A model generated the notes under the pieces. The model worked only from the letters and a program-made list of their open reading frames with translations. It searched no databases and was not told where the DNA came from. Below are positions 1 through 13,200 of a stretch of DNA of 64,000 bases, piece by piece. Each line of letters opens with the position of its first letter. Position 1 is the stretch's first letter. The stretch comes from Nepenthes gracilis (taxonomy: Eukaryota; Streptophyta; Magnoliopsida; Caryophyllales; Nepenthaceae), in assembly GCA_033239525.1 (NCBI GenBank), contig BSYO01000025.1:3630001-3694000 (forward strand), in the 5' to 3' direction. The position numbers and the translations under genes are program-made.

Positions 1-895
1 TTTAGCAGTGTCAGACATTACACTAAACTCGGTTCTAGATCAGCAATTTCCTTAGGGGCAAAAACCAATTTATTATGTCAGTAAATTTTTAACAAGCCCA
101 GATACATGCTACTCACATACAGAGAAAGTGGCCCTTGCACTCATATGTTCAACCCAAAAATTACTACATTATTTTCAGACACATAAAATAATAGTTCTCA
201 CTGATTAACCTCTAAAGCATATATTATAGAAACCTGACATATCCGGACGAATAGTCAAATGGGCTATCGAGTTGGGTGAATTTGACGTGGAGTTTTGATC
301 AAGACCTGCTCTAAAGGGTTAGGCTTTTGTGGATTTCATCGTTAAAATAACAACCCCAACTCTTGAAATGCTCGATCTCACCGAAGCCAGTGACCAACAA
401 AAGTCTCAAGTATAGCTATTGAATGTAGATGGTTCATCAATAAAAATGGGTAGCTGTGCCAGCATGATTCTGAGGACACCAAATGGTTCGAAAATAAAAT
501 ACTCTATAACTCTCGAATTTTCAACCACCAATAACATAGTAGAATATTAATTATTCCTTACTGGTCTATAAATAGGAAAGGAATGTTCAGCAAAAGAGTT
601 GATTGTATATAGTGACTCAGAGTTGATTGTAAATCAGGTTCGATGAGATTTTGAGGCATCAAACCCACAATTTTGTAAGTACCTTTCCAAAGTAAGAAAT
701 TTAATATGAGCATTTGATAAAATAGAAATGGTTCATATACCAAGAAAAGAAAACAAGAGGGCTGACAGGTTGGCAAAAGCTGTAGCAATTAGGGACCTTG
801 AACAGTATACGAAAAGCATGAGTGAAGTCCTAGACATTTTGAGTATTGATGATTCAGAATGCGAAATGCTATCAATAAATGATATAGAAAACTAG
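1..895 (+). pseudogene. Tat-lineage Ty3 retrotransposon pol: RT tail and RNase H remnant
   Basis: One forward frame, shared with the integrase that follows, reads through an RNase H domain. It begins near 425 with VDGSS and continues with NNIVEY, YSDSEL and RADRLAKA. These supply the four acidic positions (D, E, D, D) expected of an RNase H that cuts the RNA strand of the cDNA hybrid. The first 280 bases match the end of the reverse-transcriptase/first RNase H region only weakly. At least four in-frame stops (near 550, 568, 643, 705) show the copy is dead. Several would be glutamine, arginine or tryptophan codons after one C-to-T or G-to-A change, typical of methylated plant repeats. An RNase H of this type placed directly before a linker and the integrase fits the Tat/Ogre lineage. 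The window cuts off gag and most of RT. Confidence 0.8.
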
Positions 896-2128
896 ATGAC
901 ACCTTATATAAGACATCAAACCAATGGTACCTTGCCTGAAAATCCAAAGGAGGCTAAGCATATAAAAAAGATTGTGGGATGGTACATTATCATGGATGGT
1001 AGACTATATCACCGTGGATATTTCACTCCTTACCTATGGTGCCTTACACTTGAAGAGACTGACTATACATTGGGAGAAGTTCATCTGGATATTTGTGGGT
1101 CTCATGTTGGAGGAAAGAATTTAGCCTTCAAAATCATGTGTCAAGGTTATTATTGGCCCACTATAACGAACGATGCTCGGGATTTCGTACGAAAATGCGA
1201 TAGCTGTCAGATTCATGGGAATATATCTCATCAGCCTCTTACAGAGTTTCAAGTTTTACAAGCACCATGGCCATTTGCACAAATGGGATTTGATGTTCTT
1301 GGATTTTTACCTACTGCGTCTAGACAAAGGAAGTTTGTGATTGTTAAAATTGATTACTTTTCTAAATGGGTTGAAACCTCTCCATTGGCCAAGATAATAG
1401 AATAGAATGTCACCGAATTTGTTCGAGGAAGCATAGTATGCAGATTTGGGGTTCCAGAAACCATAGTGACTGATAATGTGAGTCAATTTACTGGTAAGCG
1501 GTTCACTAAATATTGTGCAAATTTGAGAATAAAACTTGCACATACGTTCGTTACCTATCCTCAAACTAACAGACAAGTGGAGGTTACCAACCATACTTTA
1601 TTACATGGGTTAAAAACAAAATTGGAGGTCACTGAGGGCTCTTGAGTAGATGAGTTACCATCTATACTTTGGTCATATAGAACGATATCCAGGGAATCCA
1701 CACGTGAGACACCATTTAGCTCTTGCTATGGTACCGAGGTGGTCATTCTAATAGAAGTAGGACTGTCTAGCTTATGGGTTGAATGCTTTGATCCACTTAG
1801 TAATTTTCAAAGGCTCAGGAAACATCTTGATTTACTTGAAGAAGCTCGAGATGCCGCACGCCTTCAGACAGTAGCTTATCAGTAACAAGTGGAATGTTAT
1901 TATAATAAAAGGATAAAGGTCAGACAATTTGAAATAGAAGATTTGGTTTTGAGAAGTATAGAAGCAACTGACAAAAATGTTGGTCGGAATAAACTTTCTC
2001 TAAATTGGGAAGGACCTTTCACTATCTCTGCAGTTCTTTAAAATGGGGCGTATAAGTTACGAACTCAAAATAGTAAACTTGTTTCCCGAACATGGAATGT
2101 TGTTTATTTCAAGAAATATTATCAATAA
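896..2128 (+). pseudogene. Tat-lineage Ty3 integrase (broken)
   Basis: A 169-residue open stretch (896-1405) carries the integrase N-terminal zinc finger, with two histidines around EVHLDICGSHVGG and the cysteine pair CDSC. It then enters the integrase core. The DDE residues are visible: D in GFDVLG, D in TIVTDN after the first stop, and E in RQVEVTN. The same frame continues through stops at 1403, 1644, 1883 and 2038 to a C-terminal region near 2128 that resembles the Ty3 GPF/Y module (WEGPFTIS, then KLRTQNSK). In a live element this protein joins cDNA ends to chromosomal DNA. The domain order after RNase H and the wording around PWPFAQMGFDVLGF are those of plant Tat elements. It cannot yield full-length integrase. 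Confidence 0.85.
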
Positions 2129-2726
2129 ATTCAAAATACAGGTGGTATGTAACTAGTTCAGGTAAAGTCATGCATCATCTGACTGCTTGCATTATTTGTA
2201 TTACATTTAGTTAATAAAATAATCTTTAATTCACTTTTCTTTCTAAATTAAACTCGTGTGTCTGCTTCTTATTTGATAAATTTTTAAGACCTAGATAAAC
2301 TCCAAGTTAGGAGAAATTTTTTTCACCTGCTTCTTGAGTCGTCCCATGACAATAAAAATATTTCACTTATACTCTTAAATATTCTAACCCATGACAGATT
2401 TTAAAAACTCGATCCCAATATCAAGCGACTTGCATAAAGCTGAATATTAAAAACTTAGGAGCCTTTACATAGCATGCACGCAAAAAGCTCCATTAAATGG
2501 AGATAGCGTTATTAGTTAACCATGGTCATAAAATTGAAGTCAAACACGCCAACGCAATGACGACATCCTATCATACCGAAGGCTAAGAGTTTTAGTGTGG
2601 ACGACAAACTAGGCATTAATGTCAAATCAACACAAATATAGACATAGGAAAAAAACACAATGCATATAATAATATGTATTGACAAACCACAGATCAATTA
2701 CATTTCAAAAGAAAAGAAAAGATTCC
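2129..2726 (+). other. non-coding spacer between pol and the antisense ORF
   Basis: This stretch follows the integrase end and precedes the 3' end of the antisense ORF. I see no domain or long open frame on either strand beyond chance ORFs. It is most simply the internal untranslated region of the same Tat element. Confidence 0.5.
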
Positions 2727-4525
2727 CTAAATCTTAGATGGAATTCTAGATGTTTCTGGCAAAGATGACGTGAGTTCTTCATCCTCTCTGGGACAACCTA
2801 ATACTTCAGATCGCTGCAAAGCACTTGCATTTCTTGGATGGAGTATTGATAATGAAAATTTCAAAATTACCAGCTTTATTATACGTCTATAAAGATTAAT
2901 ATCATCCCAATATTTGCTATTCAAGGCTTGCTTAATATCATCAGCCTTAACTAATGTCCTTAAGTCATCCTCAAGCTGAAGATTCTGATCTCGGAGAAGA
3001 GTGTATGTTTGCTGAAGTTCTAAAAATGAATTCTCAAGAGAAGTGACTTTAACTTTAGTCTCAAAAAGCTCATTCTCAAGTTTGGAGACCCACTCCTCTG
3101 CAGCCATTAATTTCTCCCGATCAACATAAGACCGAGCTATGTGGTCTGCAGTTGAGGTAATATGGGTTGCTAATTCATGCAATTGCTGAAAAGATACAAG
3201 TTAAAAGAAAAAGGGGTTGTCCAATACTTTAGCAAAAGGTAAAGACTCCAAAGATGGATCACCAAGTAAGGCTACATGAACCTCGACTCTTGGCATTCAA
3301 AATCAAGCATTCCAGCTTGAACCTTCGGCATAAGATGTTGGGTTTCTGCCAACATGCTAGCTATTCCTATAAATCCCTTGGTCTGAACATTAATCTGCAC
3401 CTCAGACTCAAAAGGCTGAATCTCAAAGGACATATCAGTTATTTTAGTATTTGTTATGTCCTCGAGTTCTGGGGGCTCAAAATTTAACGTTTCAGCCGCC
3501 CCTGTAGCTACTTTGGTCTCTTCCTCACCTCGGACTTCTTGCTTAGAGACTGTAGACAAATGCTTCTCAACAGATTCAACAACCCCGGCCTTAGTTACTT
3601 CCTCAGTTTGGCCAACATCTAAGATGGGAATTTCAGTAAACTCATAACCTTCTGGAAGGTCCGCTGATATAGACGGAAGTATGAAAACCATCCTTTTGGA
3701 AGACTTCTTTGCTTTCCTTAATGTTTTAATGACTACATTATTCTCGTCTGAAGAAGATTCAGACATAGCCACCTAGGATTTAGAGACGTCTTCCAGAGAA
3801 TCATTAATATGTAGTGTTTTACGTTTTCTTTTCAATCTCCTTTTCGGTAAAGGTGACAACGCTATCCCTTCCAAGCAAAGATCCCATTTCACATGCATGA
3901 AAGCCTCAATAGTTAGACAACGATTCTTTTTATTAAGATGAAAGGTTTCAACATGAGCTTCGACTAACATGGTCAATTTTTCTACTAATATTTTCTCATC
4001 AGTTGATGGATCACTTGCAAGGGATTCTTTTACATTACTCCATTCATTAGAGATATTCCAATTTGAAGGCACGACTAAGAAAAAGAACCTATCCTTTTAC
4101 CTTTTTGTTGAATTGACATTTCTCCCTCTCAAATTAAATTCTGGTTGAGGGGCAAACCAAATCCAATTTAACCCCTGATGAAATCGAAAGTTCACATTCA
4201 CAGTTGTAGCATCTAATTTAAGGCTAAGATGGTGGGAAAAAACGCACAAAGAAACCAAATAACGTACCGCATTTGGTTGTAAACGTGCAATTGGGACTCC
4301 TAACGCAATAAGAACCCAATGAAGCTCTTGTGATGAGGGAAAGCAAAGACTACCCCTTAAGTAGATCTCGTAAACTGTAATAAATTTATCAGGTGAAGAG
4401 CAAGTCCTATTGGACTTACCTGATAGCAAATGAACTGTGAATTGAGTAATCCTATACCAAGCACAAACATATTCGATATCTCTAGAAGAGAGAACAAACT
4501 CGATATCAGTAACTCTAGGCGCCAT
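2727..4525 (-). pseudogene. antisense ORF of the Tat element (Grande gene23-type position, 'transposase (putative) gypsy type'-like)
   Basis: Read on the minus strand from an ATG at 4525 (MAPRVTDIEF), one frame runs to about 3272 with only two in-frame stops (at 4097 and 3773). A second open segment (3185-2727) lies in another frame after a strong acceptor-like TTTTCAG. The N-terminal 140 residues contain ELHWVLIALGVPIARL, then LQPNAVRYLVSLCVF. This resembles the plant domain named 'Transposase (putative), gypsy type', whose function is unknown. The middle is acidic and serine-rich. The last segment is a strong coiled coil (heptads around EEWVSKLENELFETK and SFLELQQTYTLLRDQ). Position (between pol and 3' LTR) and orientation (opposite pol) match the antisense gene known from Grande-type elements. 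The family assignment is by remembered pattern, not a search. Stops make this copy a pseudogene. Confidence 0.7.
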
Positions 4526-4845
4526 GGGGGACTTGCGAAGAAGGAGAAGTGAGCAAGATTTAGATTGCAATGGGATAAATTTGAGAGAAAAATAAGCTTT
4601 AATAGAAAATTTAAAACTTGCGCTTATAAATATCAACACGTATTGAAGCTAGTAATGATAGTTGACGTCAGTAATTATAACCGACACGGTGATTGAGGAG
4701 GAAGGTTAAAGTTTAAAAGCCAACATTTAATACTTTTGCCAACAAAATACATGTGGGAAAAGACATCTAAAAAGACTCTATAAACGGCCGATATTATTCT
4801 TTACACATACGGAGCAGGTTAAAATACAAGCCTCCTGGTATAGGG

Positions 4846-5430
4846 GTTAGTAATAGGTTCAGTCCAAATTGAGGATTAGAATTCTTCATATTTTATCAGA
4901 TTCAGGCTGCGGCCCAATACATTTATATGGATTAAATGTAGTAACAAATTTGGTGGCCCAGTTTTGCCTTATTAACCGATAAGGATAAAACTTCCTAACT
5001 AGCCGAAACCACTTTGTTAACTTTTTCTTTTTATTTGAGCAGTTTTATAAACTATCATCAATGGATAAGGACAGTTTAACTACTCATTAAACTTCATAAA
5101 TAACCCTCCTTTTAATAAACAAAGAGAGGTTGGCCATAAAAAGGAAAAGATACTTTAAGCGCATACCTGCAAGTCTAAAATACATCATCATTTTTTATAT
5201 TACTAAACATATCCTTGCACAAATCAATACCCTCTTCATTTCTTCATTTTAAGGGACACGTTACTAATTTAAACGTTAGAGGATATATCGGGGTCATACC
5301 CATGTATACTTGTAGTTCACGTTTGTTTATGTTGTGTAGATTTCGAATTAAAGAGTACAGAGATCAAGCCTCGCCATTCTTATCCATTTATTAATCTGAC
5401 AAAAATTTAGATTCGAGTCGCAACTGACAC
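4846..5430 (+). mobile_element. 3' LTR of the Tat element (approximate ends)
   Basis: After a purine-rich stretch ending in TATAGGGG, an LTR-like block follows. It contains a pyrimidine-rich segment and a diagnostic R-region stretch near 5255 that aligns with the solo LTR at 6350-7049 (the GACTTGAGCGTCGAAGG-type motif). It closes near a CA at about 5430. The ends are decayed, so boundaries are estimates and no target-site duplication was found. It should have provided the polyadenylation signal of the element. Confidence 0.5.
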
Positions 5431-6349
5431 AATAAAAATTTTTGTTAAGATCCAAATATCTTCTCATCTATTAATAATTAAAGTTTATTTTTCATAATAC
5501 AAAATATTAAATTTAAAATAATATAATAAAATATTATTTAATTTTCTTCCTTTATCAAATTTAAAATAATTATAACTATTAAAAAATTAGAAAAATTCTC
5601 TTTAAATGGACCATTAACAAAATCCAAAAAAACAGACGTGTTGATGGGGTACATCATTTATTAGCACGGCTGATTATATATTCCACTTGCCCCAATAGGA
5701 CTCGGGGCATATATCTTTTTATAGAAATTTATTTAGTATATTTTTAAGCTATATAATTAAATAAAAATTTAATTGTTTAGATTTTAAGATATAAAAATTT
5801 ATTAATATTATTCTTATAAAATTTTATAATATTAGTATCCATTAAATATTTAATTTAATAGTAAATTTTATCTTAAAAATAATTATTTATATAGTTTTTT
5901 AGATTTTAAATATCATGTATTAATTTTTTTACACAATATATGAGAAATAAATATGACCAAGCGGTTAGTTTGTGCTAATGGATTTTTTGATTTATTTGTT
6001 TATTTTTGCAAATCTTTAAAAACATTATAAACTAATTTTTCTAATGATTTTTTTCTATAATAAGTTGTGCCTTTTTTTAAAAAAAACAAAATCGATTCTG
6101 ATTAAAAAAAATAAGTCAAAAATGATTTCAACCAATTTATAAAATATTAACTTCTCAAAAATAAATTTTTTGTAATAAATAAAAAACAACACCTTAAATA
6201 TATAGCAAATTATTCAAATTATTTTATATTTAAGTAGCTTAGGGTTTGCTATTTGACTCAAAAGTAGGGCTAAGAGTTTGTGGTCAAGAGCATTTGGAGG
6301 GACCAAGTACCAATTAGCTATCATTCATTAAATATAATTAGATATTAGA
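5431..6349. other. AT-rich intergenic filler
   Basis: Low-complexity AT-rich sequence with no open frame, tandem repeat or recognisable element. Nothing functional can be supported here. Confidence 0.5.
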
Positions 6350-7049
6350 TGTGATGGGTATAGCTATATCTATCTAAAAAGGAAGGTCCATTAAGAAACC
6401 AGTCCGTAATTGAGTAATAACTCAGTTAGTCCATATAACCCAATATGGACGGATAAGTCCGACGGTTCAGTCAGGACAACTCACTTCCAGTACAAGCATC
6501 TTCTATAACCGACCGAAACGAACAACATCATTCTCTTATTCGAACGGCTCAATGCACTTGGTTGCCGATGAGGAATTGTCGACCGAACGGTCTCCTCTAA
6601 TCTATCTGGATAATTCCATGGACAATTGGTACAGAAATCAACCATCCCATAACTCTATATATATCATTCCTTCTCAATAGAAGAAAAGAGGACAGACAAA
6701 TAAAAAAAAGGATAATCAGGTAACAATTTCAAGTCACTTTATTTTAAGCGTATCTCTCTCTTCTTAAGACGCTTTACACCAAATACACTTCTCTAATAGC
6801 CTTTCATATAAACATTATCACTTTCATTTTACATCCTCATCTTCTCTTTTAAAAAGAAAGAAAGACTGACTTGAGCGTCGAAGGATAAATCGGAGAGTGA
6901 ACCCCGTCAATCCTTTAACTATTTGTTTATTGTGTTGCAAAAGGCCTAAATTCGAAATATACGAAGATCAGATCTATTTCAAATCAATCAAACAGATAAA
7001 TTGGTTATTAATTTCCTAATCCGTATAATAATTCAGATTCAATGATGCA
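6350..7049 (+). mobile_element. solo Tat-like LTR (700 bp)
   Basis: The block starts TGTGATGGGT and ends AATGATGCA, giving TG...CA ends. It contains a TATA-like CTATATATATC near 6655, a pyrimidine-rich stretch, and GACTGACTTGAGCGTCGAAG near 6868, a hallmark of plant Tat LTR R/U5 regions. There is no pol or gag next to it and no primer-binding site after the end, so it is read as a solo LTR. The 5-bp flanks (TTAGA and TTAAT) match only partly, implying age or a mis-set end. Confidence 0.65.
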
Positions 7050-7235
7050 TTAATATACTTCCATAGTTTAGAATGCTATATAAGCTATTCGTATGAAAAG
7101 ATTAAATATACAAGCTATTTGTGTAAAAAGATTAAAATTATCATATTCATCATTCATATATTCAATATGAGAATTGTTGGCCCGATTGTGAGCCAATCGT
7201 ATAATTCATGTTCAGATGTTTGGTTACATCTAAAT

Positions 7236-10200
7236 TAGTGGTATAATAGAACAACATTTTAGAGTCTGATAAAATTTTAAAATTCGTTTAAGGTATAAGA
7301 TAGATGTGGCTTCTGTAAGAGGTTCACTGTTCACTTCCCTGTAAGAAAGTACTACATAGAATGAGCTTCAAATTAAGCAAAGCTGCAATGGTCCATTTGT
7401 TATTTACTTCACAACATTTCATCTGTTATGTCCATGTTTTTTAAGTATTACTTGTGTAATAAAATAATATTATTAGATTCAATGAAATTTTAAATGAGTA
7501 GATACGAGCTAAATTTTTTCTCTATAAGGGTTTCACTTTCTTATAGAAAATGTGCATTATAGAATGAACTTGCAACTAGTTAAAACTATGCTTTGGTCAA
7601 CTTGCTATTCTATTTCACATCATTTCTTTTATTATGATCAATGTTTTTGTCTGAATTAATGTTGTATTAGAAGAATATTATAGAGTCTGATAAAATTTAA
7701 ATTTGGATGGTTAAAGCATGAGGTAGATGTTGCCTTTATAATGGGATTTATCATTCATTTTTTCATGAAAAAATATCTTATGGAATGAGCTATTAATTAA
7801 TTAAAATTACTATAGTCCACTTTTTTTTATTTATTTTCACAACAATTTATCTATTATGATATATATATTTTTAACTAATTTAGCTGTGTAACAAATTAAT
7901 ATTATTAGATATGATAAAATTTTAAATGGGTTAGTATGACCTAGATTTTATTTCTATAGGGGGTTCACCTTCTAATGGGAAAAGTATCTTGTAGAATGAA
8001 CTTCTAACTAAATGAAGTTATGTTGTGGCCAACTTGTTATTTTATTTTGCTGCATTGCTTTCATTGTGATCAATATTTTCATCTGAACTAAGGTTATAAT
8101 AGAAGAATATTATAAGGTTTAATAAAATTTTAAATTTGATCAGTTAAAGTATAAGATATGTGTTACCTCTGTAAAGGATTAATATTTACTTTCTTATGCA
8201 AAAGAACTTTACCATATGGGCATCAAACTAATTAAGGTTGCTGAAAACTCTTTTGAACTCTTCTTATTATTGGCTAACAAAATATATTAGTACTTTTTTA
8301 GAATTATACATCGCAAAATTTTTAGAAAATAATAGAAAAGATCATTCTTATTTATTTATCTCTAAAGGATAAGAATAATATTAGTTTATTGAGCCTTTCC
8401 TTGTCTTCATATTGGATGAAAAATAAGGTTAGAAGGATAAAAAACTAACTAATTTATATAGAAGTATTAATCCCGTCTAACTAATAAATAGAGCTGTTCT
8501 TGATACATAATAAATGTTTTGAAAAATAGTCCCTTTGTTATTTACTTTGTAGCATTTCAAATATTACAATTTATATTTTTTTATTTACTTCAGAGGCATA
8601 ATAAAATAATGTTATTAGATATGATGAGAACTTTAAATGGGCAAGTGTAAACTAGATTCTAATTCTACATGGAGTCCACTTTCTCATAGAAAAGTACAGA
8701 AAATTAGTCCATTTGTTATTTATTTTGTAGCATTTGATCTATTACAATTTATAATCTTTTTTCATTTAATTTAGCGGTGTAATAAAATAACATTATTAGA
8801 TATGATGAGATCTTTAAATGGGCAAGTATGAACTAAATTTTAGCTCTATAAGAGATTCACTTTCTTATAAAAAAGTACCTTAAAAATTGCGCTTTCATCC
8901 AGTTAATATTATACTATAGTCAACTCGTTATTTATTTTTGAAAAATTTCTTTTACGGTGGTAAATGTTTTATATGAATTGGTGTTATGATAAAACAATAT
9001 TATAGGGTTTAATAAAAATTTGAATTTGGCCAGTTGAAGTATGATATAAATGTTGCCTCTATAAGGGATCATCGTTTGTTTTTCTATAGAAAAGTATCTT
9101 ATAGAATTAGTATTAATTGGGTTAGTATAACCTAGATTTTATTTCTATTGGGTCTTCACCATCTTATGGGAAAAGTTTCTTGCATAATGAACTTCCAACT
9201 AAATGAAGTTATATTGTAGTCAACTTGTTATTTTATTTTGTGGTATTATGTTTATTATGATTAATATTTTCATTTGAACTAGTGTTATAATAGAAGAATA
9301 TTATAAAGTCCGATAAAATTTTAAATTTTATCAGCTAAAGTATAAAATAGATATTGCCTTTGTAAGGGATTATATTCACTTTCTTATACGAAAGTACTTT
9401 ATGGTATGACCTTCCAACTAATTAAGGTTGCTAAAAACTCTTTTGAACACTTTTGATTATTGGCTAACAAAATATATTAATACTTTTTTTAGAACTACAC
9501 TTCGAAAAATTTTGAGAAAATGATAGTGAATGTCATTCTTATTTTATTGTCTTTAGAAGATGAGAATAATATCAATTTATTGAGTGTTTCCTTGTCTTCA
9601 CATTGGATAAAAAAATGGGTCAAAAGGATAAAAATTAATTCATATAGATGTATCAAACCAAGTATAACGGCAAATAGAGCTGTTACTTCGATATATAATC
9701 AAATATTTTGAAAAATAGTCCATTTGTTATTTACTTTGTAGCATTTCATCGATCCCGATTTATATTCTTTTTTATTTAATTTGGTGGTGTAATAAAATAA
9801 TATTATTAGATACGATAAGATCTTTATGTGGGTAAGTATGAACTAGATTCTAACTTTATATGGGTCTACTTTTTTATAGAAAAGTATTAAAAAATAGTTT
9901 ATTTGTTATTTACTTTGTGTTGTTTCATCTATTACGATTTATATATTTTTTTTGTTTAATTTAGCGGTGTAATAAAATAATATTATTAGATATGATGAGA
10001 TCTTTAAGTGAGTAAGTATGAATTAGATTCTAGCTCTATAGGATGTTCAATTTCTAATAGAAAAGTACCATAAAGATTGACCTTCCAAGTAGTCAATATC
10101 ATACTATAATCAACTAATTATTTATTTTTGTAAAATTTTTTTTATTGTGATATATATTTTATAAGAATTGGTGTTATAATAAAAGAATATTATAGGGTTT

Positions 10201-13200
10201 GATAAAAATTTGAATTTGGCTAGATAAATGTTGCCTCTATAAGGGCTTATCATTCATTTTTTCATACAAAAGCATCTTATAGAATGAGTTTTAAATGGGT
10301 TAGTATGATCTAGATTTTATTTTTATAGGAGATTCACCTTCTTATGGGAAAAGTATCTTAGTAGAATGGGTTTCTAACTAAATAAAATTATATTGTGGTC
10401 AATTTGTTATTCTGTTTTTTAACATTTCTTTTATTGTGATCAATATTTTTATTTGAATTAGTGTTATATTAGAAGAATATTATAAGGTTTGATAAAATTT
10501 TAAATTTAATCAGTTAAAGTATAAGATAGATGTTGTCTCTGTAAGGGATTAACATTCACTTTCATATGCGAAAGTACTTTATGGTATGGGTTTTTAACTA
10601 TTTAAAGTTTCTAAAAACACTTTTGAACTTTTTTCATTATTTGCTAACAAAATATATTGACAATTTTTTAGAACTGCACGTCACAAAATTTTTAGAAAAT
10701 GATACTGAATGTCATTATTATTTTTTTATCTTCAAGGGATGAGAACAATATCAATTTATTAAGGATTTCATTGTCTTCACATTAGATAACAAACAGGGTC
10801 AGAAAGATAAAAAGCTAACTAATTTATATAGAGGTATCGAACCAGTCTAACTATCAAATAGAACTATACTCTTAATATATAATAAAATATTTTGAAAAAT
10901 AGTCCATTTGTTATTTACTTTGTATCATTTCATCTATTGTGATTTATATTCTTTTTTATTTAATTTAGTGGTGTATCAAAATAAGATTATTAGATATGGT
11001 GAGATCTTTAAGTGGATAAGTATGAACTAAATTCTAACTCTATAGAGGGTCCATTTTCTCATAGAAAAGTATTGAAAAATAATCTATTTATTATTTACTT
11101 TATATTATTTAATCTATTGCGATTTATATTCTTTTTTATTTAATTTATTTGTGTAATAAAATTACGTTATAAAATATGATGATATCTTTAAGTGGGTAAG
11201 TATGAACTATATTCTAACTTTATAGGAGGTCCACTTTCACATAGAAAAGTATCTTAAAGAATGAGCTTCCAACTAGTTAATATTATACTATAGTCGACTT
11301 GTTATTTATTTTTATAAAATTTCTTTTATTGTGATATATTTTTTTATATGAATTGGTATCATAATAAAAGAATATTATAGGGTATGATAAAATTTTGAAT
11401 TTGGCTAGTTGAATTATGAGATAATTGTTGCCTCTATAAGGGCTTATCCATCGTTTTTCTATAGAAAAGTATCTTATAGAATGAGTTTTAAATTGGTTAG
11501 CATGACCTAGATTTTATTTTTATAGGGGGTTCACTTTCTTATGAGAATAGTATATTGTAGGATGAGTTTCTAACTACATGAAATTATGTTGTGGTCAACT
11601 TGTTATTTTATTTTGTGGCATTTCTTTTATTGTGATCAATTTTTTCATCTGAACTAGTGTTATAATAGAAAAATATTATTAGGTTTGATAAAATTTAAAA
11701 TTTGATCAGTTAAAGTATAAGATAGATGCTGCCTTTGTAAGGGATTAACATTTACGGTATATTTATTTGTTAGAATGGAATAAAATAAAAATAAAATAGT
11801 TATTCATAGGGAATAAAATAGGATGAGAATAAAGTTAGAATTATTATTTTTATATTTGATTATTAGAATAGAATAAGATAAAAATTAGTATTTTATTATT
11901 TAATCTATAAAATAGTATGAAGAATAAGGTAAAAATAGTGATAATAATAATATTAAAATATAATAATAATAATAATACATAGTAGTAGTAATAATAATAA
12001 TAATAATAATATGTAAAAATATTTATTTTTAATTAAATTTGTAACCAAATAAAAAAATATTTATTCCTAGAGAATAGAAATTCTATTCATTCTTTATTTT
12101 CTCCAATCAAACGTAAAGTTACTTTCTTATGCAGAAATACTTTATGGTAAGAGCTTTCAACTAATTAAGGTTAATAAAAACTCTTTTGAACTCTTTTTAT
12201 TATTAGCTAAAATAATATATTAATACTTTTTTAGAGCTACACATCACAAAATTTTTAGAAAATAATAGCCAATGCCATTCTTATTTCTTTATCTTTAGGG
12301 GATGAGAATATTATCAAATTATGGAGCCTTTCCTTGTCTTCATATTGGATGAAAAATAGGGTTAGAAGAACAAAAAAACTAACTAATCATATAGAGGTAT
12401 TGAACTAGTTTAACTAGCAAATAGAGCGGTACTTTCGATATTTAATCAAATATTTGAAAAAATGGTCCATTTGCTATTTACTTTGTACCATTTCATCTAT
12501 AACGATTTATATTCTTTTTTTATTTAATTTAGCGGTGTAACAAAATAATATTATCATATATGATGAAATCTTTAAGTGGGTAAGTATAAACTAGATTCTA
12601 ACTCTATAGAGGGTCCACTTTCTCATAGAAAGTATTGAAAAATAGTCCATTTGTTATTTACTTTGTAACATTTCATCTATACCTGAAGGAGATTTCGATC
12701 ATTCAACTTTCGCTTTTAATCTGTATGCATTAACAAACACATTCAAATTTATTCTTTTTTCATTTAATTTAGCAGTGTAACAAAATAACATTATTATATA
12801 TGATGAGATCTTTAAGTGGGTAAGTATGAACTCGATTCTAACTCTATAAAGGGTTCACTTACTTATAGAAAAGTACCTTAAAGATTGAGCTTCCAACTTG
12901 TCAATATGATACTATAGTCAACTTGTTATTTATTTTTGTAAATTTTTCTTTTATTGTGACATATGTTTCATATGAATTGGTGTTATAATAAAAAAATATT
13001 ATAGGGTTTTATAAAAATTTTAATTTAGCCGGTTGAAATATGAGATAGATGCTGCCTCTATAAGAGTTTATCGTTCATTTTTCTATAGAAAAGTATATTA
13101 TAGAATTAGTTTTTAGTTAATTAAAGTTACTATGGTCCAATTGTTATATATTTCATAGCATTTTATCTATTATGTATGATCTATATTTTTCTTCTAATTT

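Noticed and set aside
9520..9711. 63-codon open frame inside the satellite
   Set aside because: It lies in tandem repeat sequence, and the corresponding frames in the other units are broken. Chance ORF.
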